Origin: Anaerolineae bacterium
Lineage (GTDB): Bacteria > Chloroflexota > Anaerolineae > Aggregatilineales > Phototrophicaceae
Direction: 5' to 3'
NCBI GenBank assembly: GCA_022824465.1
Contig: JAJDZV010000003.1
Span: 1-64,000 of the forward strand
DNA: 64,000 nt
Part shown: in pieces, positions 52,672 through 61,609 of the stretch
Position numbering within the stretch: position 1 is the stretch's first letter
How the letters are laid out: the number at the start of each line of letters is the position of its first letter
Program-made: the position numbers and the translations under genes
Notes under the pieces: model-generated
Seen by the model: only the letters and a program-made list of their open reading frames with translations
Told to the model about the DNA's origin: nothing
Databases searched by the model: none

Positions 52672-54114
52672 ATGCCCTTGCCCCAACTCCTGTACGCCCA
52701 CAACATCCGCTTGGATGACATTGCCGACGGCGATTACGAAGCGTTATACGCCAGCAGACGCCGCGATTCCAACTTCGCAGCCGGCATTGAGGTCGGCGAC
52801 AAAATCCACGCCTTTCGCGATCAACTAGGCATCGCGCCTCTGTACTTTCGCTTCATTGATGGCGGAGTCCAATTCTCCAATCATTTAAGCGATCTCGTTC
52901 AGTCAGGCGATACATTGAGCGAAGCTGGCGTACGCGCGCTGGTCAAGCTGGGCACCCCGCGTCTGCTGCCGCTCTTTGACGAGATACACATTGCGCCGCC
53001 CGCTGCAGTCATCGAGATAGACCCTGCGCGCCGCAGCGTCAAAGCGATTCACGTCTATTCCCTGCAGCCGCGAGAGATCTCCTGGCGTCGGCCCTGGCGG
53101 GAACTGGTCGATGAGTTCGAGAGCTTGATGACGCGCGCAATCAAGCGGCGCCTGCGAAGCGATGAAGTCGGCTTGTATCTCAGCGGCGGCATCGACTCGG
53201 CGATGATCGGCATCATCCTCAAGCGGCTTGGCGCGAAGATACGCGCGTATACCTCCGGTCCCTGGGGCGAAAGCAGTTCCGATGTCATCTATGCGAAGCG
53301 AAACGCGGAGCTCATAGGCGTCGACAGCCACGAGATTCATTACCTGGGCACGGATGATTATGAGTCGGCTATGACTTCTCTGCCCGCGGCTTACGGCATT
53401 CCGCATGGCACATCAACAGCGCTCGGCGTCATCAAGCTGCGGGAGAACAGCTCGGTTGGCGATCAAGCGCAGCTCTTCTACGGGCAGAACAGCGACACCG
53501 TCATGGCCGCTATGCGCGGACAGTACTTGAGCTATTTGCTGAATCCACTGCCGATATCGATAAGACGCCGCTTGCATCCGGCAATGGCGCATCGTACAGC
53601 CAGCGAAGACTACGTTCATCTTTCGCGCAACTACATGGGCAATCTCGATGCGCTTGCGTTGCCCAGGATGCCGGCGCGCTTTACCAAGCTGCAAGAGATC
53701 ACTGCGACCGGCATGTATATCGCGCAAACACCGCACGACAGCGAAGTCTACGCGCAGCCGTCTTTTCTTGACGGTCAAGACATCGTCAGCCCCTATCATG
53801 ACATGGATGTCGTCGAGTTTGCCATGGGGCTGCCGCTGAACCGCCGGCTGGCGCTGGGCGACAAGAAGCTGCCCATTTTGGAGAAACACCTCATTCAAAA
53901 GCTGGCTTTGCGCCACCTGCCGCGCGACATCGTCACCCGCAAGAAAGCCTTCGTCGTCTCGTTCGAGCGCGACGAACGCACGCAAGCCCTTTACAGCAAA
54001 TTGCCGCGCGAGATTTGCGGGGTTGCGCTGCAGCAGCCGCATGAACGTTTCGGCGCCGAGATGCTCCTGCGCTGGCTGGAGCGCTGCGGCTATTCGACAG
54101 ATGGTCTGCGCTGA
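52672..54114 (+). CDS. Asparagine synthetase-like protein without glutaminase cysteine
   Basis: 480 residues from ATG 52672; GTG 52657 is possible. The C-terminal ATP-pyrophosphatase domain has LYLSGGIDSAMIGIILKRLG (PP-loop, Ser 171 region) and DIVSPYHDMDVVEFAMGLP with TRKKAF later, as in AsnB. The N-terminal domain (about 1-130) resembles the second half of the glutaminase domain (FRDQLGIAPLYFRFIDGGVQ, LSDLVQSG) but there is no Cys at position 2. It therefore probably does not use glutamine. It may activate a carboxylate for another nucleophile, as lasso-peptide cyclases and beta-lactam synthetases do. No precursor peptide or partner gene is visible. Confidence 0.85.
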   Translation: MPLPQLLYAHNIRLDDIADGDYEALYASRRRDSNFAAGIEVGDKIHAFRDQLGIAPLYFRFIDGGVQFSNHLSDLVQSGDTLSEAGVRALVKLGTPRLLPLFDEIHIAPPAAVIEIDPARRSVKAIHVYSLQPREISWRRPWRELVDEFESLMTRAIKRRLRSDEVGLYLSGGIDSAMIGIILKRLGAKIRAYTSGPWGESSSDVIYAKRNAELIGVDSHEIHYLGTDDYESAMTSLPAAYGIPHGTSTALGVIKLRENSSVGDQAQLFYGQNSDTVMAAMRGQYLSYLLNPLPISIRRRLHPAMAHRTASEDYVHLSRNYMGNLDALALPRMPARFTKLQEITATGMYIAQTPHDSEVYAQPSFLDGQDIVSPYHDMDVVEFAMGLPLNRRLALGDKKLPILEKHLIQKLALRHLPRDIVTRKKAFVVSFERDERTQALYSKLPREICGVALQQPHERFGAEMLLRWLERCGYSTDGLR

Positions 54115-54134
54115 TGCAGCGAAGTTGATGAAAA

Positions 54135-54158
54135 GGGGGAGCCAAGGCTCGCCCCTAG
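54135..54158 (+). repeat. Dispersed palindromic repeat, copy 8
   Basis: GGGGGAGCCAAGGCTCGCCCC: arms GAGCC and GGCTC pair with a 2-base loop and outer G/C runs extend them. It sits between the convergent AsnB-like and Bmp genes and may end both transcripts. Confidence 0.65.
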
Positions 54159-54173
54159 AGTTTGCTAGTTCTG

Positions 54174-56216
54174 TTATTCGAGCAGGTCGCCCGTGATCAG
54201 GTTCACGCCGGTCTCGATGTTGCCGGCGATAAGCTCGGCATTGACCGCGTCCACCTTCTCCCAGACCGAATCCGGGATATCGGCTTCATGCGGCGGCGCC
54301 AAGCCCACGCCGTTCATCGCCGCGTCCATGAGGAAGACGCCGCCGCCCGGGAAGGCTTCCATGTCGCTTTCCGCCAGCATGGCGACCGTGTCATAGACGC
54401 CTTGGTCCACCCGCTTCATCGCGCTGGAAATGATGAATTCTGATCCTGGCGTTTCCCCATTACCGAAGGTCGTCAGGTACTCATCTTTATCGACGCCGAT
54501 GACGTAGACGCCCTCTTGGGCGCCGGCCAGTATCGCGCCACTGCCAGTGGGACCGCCGCCGCCGAAGAGCACGGTAGCGCCTTCGCCGATGAATTGCAGC
54601 GCCGCCGACGCGCCGCGATCAGGCGCCACGAAGCTGTCAATGTAAACACCGAGGATGGTCAAGTCCGGATTGACGTAATGCGCGCCCCGCTCATAGCCGT
54701 TGCGGAAGCGCTTGACCGGCGGGATATCAATGCCGTAGACGCCGGCGATCATATCCGAGCCTTGCCACTCAGCCACGAAAGCGGCCAGCACACCAGTCAT
54801 GAAGCCGGATTGATCCTCGCGGAACTGGATGCCGACGTAATTGCCTGGTCCGTCGATCACAAACTGGTCGACGCCGAGGAAATAGACATCCGGATTGGCT
54901 TCAGCAGCGGCATAAGTGGCGTCAGCGATCAGGAAGCCGACGGTTATGATGACCTCGAAGCCTTCGTCAACGCATGTCTGAATATTGGCTTCGTAGTCGG
55001 TCTCGGCTTGGGTCTCGATGAATTTGTATTCCAGGTCATATTCATCGGCCGCGGCTTCCGCGCCTTCGTGCGCCGACTGATTGAAGGTGCCGTCATTGAC
55101 GCGCCCCAGGTCGGTGACCAGGCAGACGGTCTCGACGCCCATCATCATGTCGGCGGCTTGGTCTGCCATCATGTCGTCGGCTGCCAGGTCGCCGGTAACT
55201 GGATCAATGCCCGTGCTGATGGTTCCAGCGATCATCATTTGAACGACTTCGGCCGCGACATCGAAGAAAGCGTCATCGACATCGGCTTCGTGCTTTTCCG
55301 CCAGTCCAACGCCATTCAAAGCCACATCCAATAGGTAGACGCCGCCGCCCGGGAAGTCGTCCATCGCGCCGTCGGCGATCGCGGCGACCATGTCATATAC
55401 GCCCTGATCGACGCGCTTGACCGCGCTTGAAATGATGAATTCGGAGCCGTCGGTCTCGCCCGCGCCGAAACTGGTCACCCATTCATCCTGATCGACGCCA
55501 ATGACGTAAACGCCTTCCTGCGCCGCCGCCAGGATGCCGCCGGTGCCGGTGGGCCCACCCGCGCCGAAGATAACCGAAGCGCCTTCGCCGATGAATTGCA
55601 TGGCTACCGACGCGCCGCGGTCGGGGGCGATGAAGCTGTCGATGTAGACGCCGAGCAAGTTCAGATCGGCATTGATGTAGCGCGCGCCTTGCTCAAAGCC
55701 GTTGCGGAGTTTCTTGACCGGCGGTATATCGATGCCATAGACGCCGGCGATCGTGTCCGAGCCGATCGAATCGGCGACTTGCGCCGCCAAGACGCCAGCC
55801 AGGAAGCCCGATTGATCATCGCGGAATTGAATCCCAACATAATTGGTAGGACCGTCCACAACAAACTGGTCGACGCCCAGGAAATAAACATCCGGATTAT
55901 TTTCCGCCGCCGCCCGGGTGGCATCCGCGATTAGGAAACCCACGGTGACGATGATTTCGAACCCTTCATCTATGCAGGTCTGGATGTTGGCGTCGTAGTC
56001 GGTCTCGGCTTGGGTTTCGATGAACTTGTATTCCAGGTCGTATACGTCGGCCGCCTCCAGCGCGCCCTCATGCGCGGACTGATTGAAGGTGCCATCGTTG
56101 ACGCGCCCGATGTCCGTCACCAGGCACAAGGTCTCCACGCCAGCTTGGGCTGTGGCGAGAGGCGCGAGGCCCAGCAGCAGCGCAATCAGGCTGAGCAATA
56201 TAATGAACTTTTTCAT
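54174..56216 (-). CDS. Bmp/Med-family nucleoside-binding protein with two tandem binding domains
   Basis: 680 residues, twice the usual length. Signal peptide MKKFIILLSLIALLLGLAPL ending TAQA; no lipobox cysteine. Domain 1 (about 26-345) and domain 2 (about 365-680) repeat the same blocks: CLVTDIGRVNDGTFNQSAHEG and CLVTDLGRVNDGTFNQSAHEG, FLGVDQFV, GIDIPPVK and FIISSA-KRVDQGVYD. A linker rich in Met, Asp and Ala (AADDMMADQAADMMMG) joins them. Bmp proteins bind nucleosides or purines for an ABC importer; the matching ATPase and permeases lie at 58.1-63.1 kb. Only one signal peptide is present, so the two lobes form one chain. Confidence 0.95.
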   Translation of the reverse strand: MKKFIILLSLIALLLGLAPLATAQAGVETLCLVTDIGRVNDGTFNQSAHEGALEAADVYDLEYKFIETQAETDYDANIQTCIDEGFEIIVTVGFLIADATRAAAENNPDVYFLGVDQFVVDGPTNYVGIQFRDDQSGFLAGVLAAQVADSIGSDTIAGVYGIDIPPVKKLRNGFEQGARYINADLNLLGVYIDSFIAPDRGASVAMQFIGEGASVIFGAGGPTGTGGILAAAQEGVYVIGVDQDEWVTSFGAGETDGSEFIISSAVKRVDQGVYDMVAAIADGAMDDFPGGGVYLLDVALNGVGLAEKHEADVDDAFFDVAAEVVQMMIAGTISTGIDPVTGDLAADDMMADQAADMMMGVETVCLVTDLGRVNDGTFNQSAHEGAEAAADEYDLEYKFIETQAETDYEANIQTCVDEGFEVIITVGFLIADATYAAAEANPDVYFLGVDQFVIDGPGNYVGIQFREDQSGFMTGVLAAFVAEWQGSDMIAGVYGIDIPPVKRFRNGYERGAHYVNPDLTILGVYIDSFVAPDRGASAALQFIGEGATVLFGGGGPTGSGAILAGAQEGVYVIGVDKDEYLTTFGNGETPGSEFIISSAMKRVDQGVYDTVAMLAESDMEAFPGGGVFLMDAAMNGVGLAPPHEADIPDSVWEKVDAVNAELIAGNIETGVNLITGDLLE

Positions 56217-56683
56217 TTGATATTCTCCCGAAATAGCTTAGATGGAAGCTAGATTGCCAAAGCTTACTCTACCGTTTTGAGATGAGTTTTTCAATACGCC
56301 GGCCTTGGGGAGACGGACGTTAGATTTCTCTTTTTTTGCCCCAGAGGGCACTGAGGGATGACAAGCGTCGTAAACGCAATGAGCAACGCCGATGCGCAGG
56401 GGCGGGGCAATATTGAATTGGAGTCGGAAGTTTTTGTTGGAGAGAGAAATGTTTTTGTCCAATAGCCTCCAACGATCCAGTGGCCATTGCCGCCGGAAAA
56501 ACTTTTTTTGGCAATCTGGCAATCTGACAGTTGTCGAGGCGGATTTGCCGCAGTTGGTAGTGAGACGGGCGCAGGTGTTCATGAGATCAGGGTAGCATAC
56601 ATTGGCGCGGAAAAGTGAACACATGTTCTCAGGTTGGAAAACTCATACCATCGGGCGCGGGCGGCGATTCCGGCTTGGCTTCG
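56217..56683 (+). other. Gene-free stretch upstream of the Bmp binding-protein gene
   Basis: No supported gene in 467 bases, which are more A+T-rich than the neighbours. GGGAGAATATCAA before the Bmp ATG on the minus strand is its ribosome binding site. A half copy of the CACAGAG-type repeat (CCCAGAGGGCACTGAGGG, near 56339) and a direct repeat of GGCAATCT (near 56512) are present. It probably holds the Bmp gene's promoter. Confidence 0.5.
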
Positions 56684-57109
56684 CTAAGACATATTCGGCG
56701 TCTCTAGCGCTTTCGCTGCCATCATCGCGGCGCCTCGATCGTAGGGGATGGTGTGCTCTCGCTCATCTGGCGCCGAACGGGCGATAAGGGCCACAGAAGG
56801 CTCGCTATCGCTTAGATTGAATACCTCGTGCGGCAGGCCCGGCTGGATGAAGAGAAAATCGTCCGCTTGGTTCTCCATGACCAGTTTGCATCCATCGCCA
56901 AGCTCATGTCGCACGCGCCCTTCGAGGATATAGATCATTGTCTCTAAATCGATGTGGAGATGGGCGGGAAGAACGGCGCCGGGCGGGATCACCGCGAGTT
57001 TCATCGAGAGTTCTTTTGCGTCGACGTTGCTGTTTGAAAGCGCCGAGCCGCCGCGCAACATGCTGATGCCGCCTCTGCCAACTACCTGGGGATTCGAATG
57101 GTCATTCAT
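56684..57109 (-). CDS. Cupin-domain protein
   Basis: 141 residues. The cupin metal motif is complete: PPGAVLPAHLHIDLETMIYI then LEGRV (about 42-66), with two His, a Glu and a later His in PGLPHEVFN (about 94-102). Small single cupins bind a metal and act as isomerases, dioxygenases or sugar-binding regulators; the exact role cannot be read. It lies between the Bmp binding protein and the broken toxin gene. Confidence 0.88.
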   Translation of the reverse strand: MNDHSNPQVVGRGGISMLRGGSALSNSNVDAKELSMKLAVIPPGAVLPAHLHIDLETMIYILEGRVRHELGDGCKLVMENQADDFLFIQPGLPHEVFNLSDSEPSVALIARSAPDEREHTIPYDRGAAMMAAKALETPNMS

Positions 57110-57168
57110 CGTGACCTGTCCCGGTCTCCAAGGATCGAATTTGCATGCTGTCGCCGTATCCTGGCGAC

Positions 57169-57198
57169 GGGCTTGCGCGCTCGATGAAACCAGCCGGC
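57169..57198 (+). repeat. 30-bp direct repeat, copy A
   Basis: Starts GGGCTTGCGCGCTCGATG; identical to 58111-58140 at 28 of 30 positions. Copy B is inside the 3' end of the permease gene. The two flank the toxin-antitoxin locus at a distance of 942 bases. Confidence 0.8.
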
Positions 57199-57216
57199 CT
57201 TTGATGTCGGCGTCGG

Positions 57217-57632
57217 CTATTCGGGCGGAATCTCAAAATATTCCGTATGGCTTGATACAACAATGCTGAAGTCTCGGCTATCGAAAGTCGCAATTTTCGC
57301 AATCTGCAAGCGCTCTGCCATTGCCATAATGCAACAATCGACCACATCGAAACGCGAGTCCGCGTATTGCTGCGCATTCTCGTAAATCCGGCTTAAGTCT
57401 TCCTGCATCATCGGTGCTATACGCGCTTGCGTATACCTGAATTGCTCAAGCCACTGTATTACCCCTGCATAACCATGGTCGCGTCTGACAGGAATCCCAG
57501 CTCCGGCAGAATGACAGCCGGCAACAACATTGGCTCAGAGTTGACCTCCTAAAAGGCTGTTGCTCGCTCATGATGAGGGTCAGCCGGCTGGAATAGCGCA
57601 TAGACAGAGCCGGTATCGACCAGGATGCTCAC
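57217..57632 (-). pseudogene. Broken VapC-like PIN toxin
   Basis: The frame opens at GTG 57632, overlapping the antitoxin stop (GTGA), and reads a normal PIN start: VSILVDTGSVYALFQPADPH followed by HERATAF. Then a TAG stops it where a Leu codon (TTG) is expected. Reading on, MLLPAVILPELGFLSD continues in the same frame to a GGGG run near 57463. There a one-base loss shifts the frame; the remainder continues in another frame: VIQWLEQFRYTQARIAP, FDVVDCCIMAMAERLQ and IATFDSRDFSI, the PIN C-terminal half, ending at 57217. Two independent lesions make a sequencing error unlikely as the sole cause. The toxin should be inactive. Confidence 0.8.
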
Positions 57633-58009
57633 TTGTCCCAATTCCGCGTGATATAGTCAGCGAATTCCGCATTCAAGATTTCGCGGCTGCGGGCCGATGC
57701 GTCGACCTTTTTGCTGCTGAGCGCGCCAAGGTTTGCTTTACGAGCGAGTTGCGCGAGTTCAGCCAGCGAGCCAGGCGGGGGCCAGCCCTCATCACCAGGC
57801 TTGAGATCACATTTGGCTCTTGCCTCCGCCTCCGCCGCTGCCTTTTCCTCCGTCTGCCGAAACAACTCAGCGTTTTCCCTGCGGTTGCGTTCAGCGGCTA
57901 TATGGTCGCGTATTATCAGAATATCGACCATCTCACCGACGGTAAGGCGGCGATCGTCCGCCACTTTCTGCAAGCGCGCGGCGACTTCATCCGGCACTTC
58001 TTTCAGCAT
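57629..58009 (-). CDS. VapB-like antitoxin upstream of the broken PIN toxin
   Basis: 126 residues. The N-terminal part LKEVPDEVAARLQKVADDRR (about 2-21) then LTVGEMVDILIIRDHIAAER resembles ribbon-helix-helix-type antitoxin DNA-binding segments. The middle is a charged helix (NRRENAELFRQTEEKAAAEA) and the C-terminal half is longer than in most VapB proteins (about 75). Its stop overlaps the toxin start. It appears intact although the toxin is broken. Confidence 0.7.
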   Translation of the reverse strand: MLKEVPDEVAARLQKVADDRRLTVGEMVDILIIRDHIAAERNRRENAELFRQTEEKAAAEAEARAKCDLKPGDEGWPPPGSLAELAQLARKANLGALSSKKVDASARSREILNAEFADYITRNWDK

Positions 58010-58073
58010 CTTGCGTATGTCCTTTCCCAGTACAGCCCAATAGTACCACAGGGGCGATCCATCCGAGCGCCGC

Positions 58074-59378
58074 TCACTCCTTCACATAAGGCTGGCCCAC
58101 GGCTTTCGGCGGGCTTGCGCGCCCGATGAAACCAGCCAGCACCACCAGCGTCACGGCGTAAGGGACCATCTGGAGAAACTGCACCGGGAAGCCGACGCCG
58201 ACCATCTGCAGGCGGATGCCCAGCGAGTCGCTGAAGCCGAAGAGCAGCGCTGCGCCAAAAGCCCCGATGGGCGTCCATTTGCCGAAGATCATGGCTGCCA
58301 GCGCGATGAAACCGGCGCCGCGCGTCATGCCGTCATTGAAGCTGCCGGTCGCTTCCAGCGAGAACCAGGCGCCGGCCAGACCAGCGATCATGCCGCTGAT
58401 GCAGACGTTGATCCAGCGCGTCCGATTGACGTTGATGCCCAGTGTGTCGGCCGCGTGCGGATGTTCGCCGACGGCGCGCGTCCGCAAGCCCCAGCGCGTG
58501 TAGAACATCACGATATGCGTGAAGGCGAGCATGACAAACATCAAGAAGAAGATGGGCTGATTGGTGAAGATCGCTTCGCCGATGACGGGCAGGTCGCTCA
58601 ATATCGGGATGGCGAAATTGCCCAGCTTGGCCGCGCCCGCTTCGGTGGATAGCAGGTATTCGCGCCGCACGAAGCTGGTCACGCCGACCGCCAAGATGTT
58701 GATGACCGTGCCGCTGACGATCTGATCGGTGCGGAAGGTGATGGACAGCCAGCCGTGCAGAAGGGCGATCAAACCGCCGGCCAGCACGGCGATGATGACC
58801 GCCAGCAACTGCGCTGTCTCCAGCGGCAGCGCAGTCCCACGCAGAAAGAACAAGGTGGTGAAGCCAAAACAGGCGGCGAAAAGCATCATGCCTTCAATGG
58901 CGATATTGACTACGCCGGCCCGCTCGCACCAGATGCCGGCGAAGGCGCCGATGGCCAGGGGCGTCGCCAGGCGCAGGCTCTCGGCGACGATTGTGGTCAG
59001 GTTCGTTTCATTGCCGGCCGCCGCCGCGATGATGACCGTTGGGATAAAGAGGACGCCACAGAGCGCCAGCAGCGCCAGGCTGACCCGCCGGGGGCGCGCG
59101 TCTCGGAGGTCAAGCAGGTTCAGCCCGCCACTCACGATGAATAGTAGGCCGATGAGCAGCAGATAAGCCGATGTCGGCACGGGGATATTGCCGACGGTCG
59201 GCTCTTGACCCAAGGAGGTCGATTCAAATGTCAAAGTGGTGATCAATTCGCTGTCAAGCCCGCCGGCTTCCACGAAGATGAATATGCCGAGGACGAGCAG
59301 CAGCAGCGCGATGATGCGTTTCCGCGTCACTTTGAAGGCGGGGCGGCGCGTCGATTTGGGTTTGATCGCAGCGGCCAT
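58074..59378 (-). CDS. Nucleoside ABC transporter permease (second subunit, YufQ/NupC type)
   Basis: 434 residues with about ten hydrophobic segments of the BPD_transp_2 type. A membrane segment near residue 26 (IIALLLLVLGIFIFVEAGGL) and a short polar loop precede the conserved core: LATPLAIGAFAGIWCERAGVVNIAIEGMML (about 137-166, read in two parts) and RVGEHPHAADTLGIN-like AVGEHPHAADTLGINVNRTR. It pairs with the permease encoded two bases upstream. The extreme C-terminus carries copy B of the 30-bp direct repeat. Confidence 0.93.
   Translation of the reverse strand: MAAAIKPKSTRRPAFKVTRKRIIALLLLVLGIFIFVEAGGLDSELITTLTFESTSLGQEPTVGNIPVPTSAYLLLIGLLFIVSGGLNLLDLRDARPRRVSLALLALCGVLFIPTVIIAAAAGNETNLTTIVAESLRLATPLAIGAFAGIWCERAGVVNIAIEGMMLFAACFGFTTLFFLRGTALPLETAQLLAVIIAVLAGGLIALLHGWLSITFRTDQIVSGTVINILAVGVTSFVRREYLLSTEAGAAKLGNFAIPILSDLPVIGEAIFTNQPIFFLMFVMLAFTHIVMFYTRWGLRTRAVGEHPHAADTLGINVNRTRWINVCISGMIAGLAGAWFSLEATGSFNDGMTRGAGFIALAAMIFGKWTPIGAFGAALLFGFSDSLGIRLQMVGVGFPVQFLQMVPYAVTLVVLAGFIGRASPPKAVGQPYVKE
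58111..58140 (+). repeat. 30-bp direct repeat, copy B
   Basis: Starts GGGCTTGCGCGCCCGATG, within the last codons of the permease gene (AGFIGRASP). It matches 57169-57198 with two mismatches. Confidence 0.8.
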
Positions 59379-59380
59379 CG

Positions 59381-61609
59381 TTAGCCTCCCCAGCCGGTCG
59401 AGAAGACCAGTTCGCCCTCTTCTTCGGCGCTGCGCTTGGGCGCCCGCCAGAGGAAGCGAATGATTTGGTCGGCCGCCACAAACATGATGATGAGCGCTTG
59501 CACGATCTTGACCAGGTCGATGGAAATATCGGCGCGTATCTGCATCAGCGCCGCGCCGCTCAACAAGCCGCCCCAGAGCAAGCCCGCCCAGACCATGCCT
59601 TTGGGATTATTGCGCGCCAGCAGCGCCACGGCGATGGCGTCAAAGCCGACGCCGGCGAAGAAGCGCGGGTGCATGACGTGTTCGACGCCGCTAATCTCGA
59701 TCGCGCCGGCTAGCCCTGCCAGCATGCCGCTAAGCGCCATCGCCAGCACGACATTGCGCGGCACGCTCATGCCGGCGTATTTTGCCGCGTTTTGATTCGC
59801 GCCCACGGTCCGCAGCTCGAAGCCGAGCGTCGTGCGCGTCAAAAACCAGTCTGTCAGCCAGACCGCTGCGATCATCAGCCAGAAGCCGAAATGCAGTTTG
59901 GATTGTTCGCCGACAGCGATCAGCACCAGGAATAGCTGCAGCGCGCTCATGACAAGCGCCCAGATGATGCCGCTGCGCATTGCCGCTCGGGGATTGTCGC
60001 GGCGCAAAGGCAGATAGTTGAGGAGGAAAGCGACGATGGCGACAGCCGCCATCATCAATATCAGCGCGAGCGGGGAAGTGATCGCGTCCATCGTCGGCAG
60101 CGTCGCCGCCGGCAGGATCACCGGCGTCTTGGGCACGCTGGCGTTGATATCGCCGAGGATGATCGGATCTACCGACTTGATTAGCCAGTCGACGATGAGA
60201 ATGGCGATGAAGTTGAGCATGATGGTCGTGATGACTTCATGGGCGCCGGTAAACGCTTTGAGCGCGCCGGGCAGGGCGCCCCAGAGGAAGCCGCCCAATA
60301 TGCCGAAGAGCAGCACGGCCGGCAGCAAGATCAGCGGCGATGTCGCCGGCGCTGCGAAAGCGCCCAATGCCGCCACCGCAATCGCCCCGGCATAGAGTTG
60401 CCCCTCGGCGCCGATGTTGAAAAGCCCGGCTTTGAAGCCCAGCCCCACCGCCAAGCCGGCGATGATGAAAGGTATCGCCCTTACGATGGTCTTCTCCAGA
60501 TTCGAGGGGATGAAGAGCAAGATCTGGTCGCCCAGTCGCAAGAAGAGCACTTCGAGATCCTGCTCGTTTTTCAAGATGCCAAAGGTCAGGCTCCCAAAAT
60601 TATCGGCGCTCAGGACGCGGTTGCCCGGACGGCGTATGACCAAGTGCTGGCGCAAAGCCGCATCCAATTGTTCGTCCAGAGCCGTGTTTACGGAAGCGCC
60701 GGTCAAGTAGCCTGCTTCATACATTCTTCCGACGACGCGGAATTGCGCGCCTAGCCCGGCTGGATCGTCAATGCCCAATGCGTCCAAGGCCGCCAGCGTC
60801 TCAATCGCTTCCCGCACATCGTCATAGTCCGCCGCCACAAGCGCGGCCAGCGTCTCCGCTTCCGCGCTGCCCGCCGCTATGCCCAAACGGTCCATTTGCG
60901 CCAAGGCAATTTGACTGCGTTGAAGAGTGACTAGCCCATAGTCGTCGACCAGAGCCAGCCTTGTGCGCGCCGCGTCAAGCTCAGCCGCCGCCATGTCCGC
61001 CAGCGGCGGATAGAGCACGCTCGCCTGCGCCAGCGCATCGCCGCTCAACTCATTTGCGTCCGCCGCCATCTCGGCCAAGTCGCGCACATCGGAGCGCTTC
61101 AAGTCGGCCAGGTCATTGAGCAGCGGCTCAAGCCCGCGTAAGGTCTCCGCGCCGACGGCCGCTATCGTGTCGAGGCGTTCGGTGATGGCGACAGCTGTGT
61201 CTTCGTCAATCTCGTAAAGCGTGAAGAATGCGCCGAATTCGCGCGTTTCTTCCATGCCCACTTCGAGCACCCGCTCAAAGGGGCGCGCCTGCCGCGACAG
61301 GCTGCGCCGCGTAGTGATTTCATGGCTGGCGGCATAAGCGCGCATTTCGCCGAAATCGTCGACGCCGGCGACATCATTGATCGTCAAACCGGTGATCGAC
61401 TCGACCAGCGCCACGTAGGCTGTTGAGGAGACGCGCAAGCCTTCTTGGATATTCGGCTGCAGCGCGTTGTCGCTGACCGTTATCGTGATAAGCGGGATGC
61501 CAGCCAGGAAGGCTGTGATCACGGCGAATACCGGCACCAGACTCGGTGAGATTCTCAGCCAGAAGCCGAAGAGACCGCGCCGCTGTCGTCGTTCTGTCGC
61601 TGCGCTCAT
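59381..61609 (-). CDS. Nucleoside ABC transporter permease (first subunit, YufP/NupB type) with long extra domain
   Basis: 742 residues against about 350 for the family. After the first membrane helix ([20 protein letters not shown], about 18-37) comes a soluble region of roughly 320 residues (about 45-365), mostly helical, with repeated hydrophobic spacing (for example [20 protein letters not shown] and [20 protein letters not shown]). The normal permease core begins at [20 protein letters not shown] (about 370-390), with [21 protein letters not shown] and [20 protein letters not shown]. The insert should face outward, where the binding protein docks. The ATG overlaps the ATPase stop (ATGA). 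Confidence 0.93.
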   Translation of the reverse strand: MSAATERRQRRGLFGFWLRISPSLVPVFAVITAFLAGIPLITITVSDNALQPNIQEGLRVSSTAYVALVESITGLTINDVAGVDDFGEMRAYAASHEITTRRSLSRQARPFERVLEVGMEETREFGAFFTLYEIDEDTAVAITERLDTIAAVGAETLRGLEPLLNDLADLKRSDVRDLAEMAADANELSGDALAQASVLYPPLADMAAAELDAARTRLALVDDYGLVTLQRSQIALAQMDRLGIAAGSAEAETLAALVAADYDDVREAIETLAALDALGIDDPAGLGAQFRVVGRMYEAGYLTGASVNTALDEQLDAALRQHLVIRRPGNRVLSADNFGSLTFGILKNEQDLEVLFLRLGDQILLFIPSNLEKTIVRAIPFIIAGLAVGLGFKAGLFNIGAEGQLYAGAIAVAALGAFAAPATSPLILLPAVLLFGILGGFLWGALPGALKAFTGAHEVITTIMLNFIAILIVDWLIKSVDPIILGDINASVPKTPVILPAATLPTMDAITSPLALILMMAAVAIVAFLLNYLPLRRDNPRAAMRSGIIWALVMSALQLFLVLIAVGEQSKLHFGFWLMIAAVWLTDWFLTRTTLGFELRTVGANQNAAKYAGMSVPRNVVLAMALSGMLAGLAGAIEISGVEHVMHPRFFAGVGFDAIAVALLARNNPKGMVWAGLLWGGLLSGAALMQIRADISIDLVKIVQALIIMFVAADQIIRFLWRAPKRSAEEEGELVFSTGWGG

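Noticed and set aside
56238-56624. Open frame upstream of the Bmp gene on the minus strand
   Set aside because: Low-complexity, no ribosome binding site, composition unlike neighbouring genes, and it contains part of a dispersed repeat.
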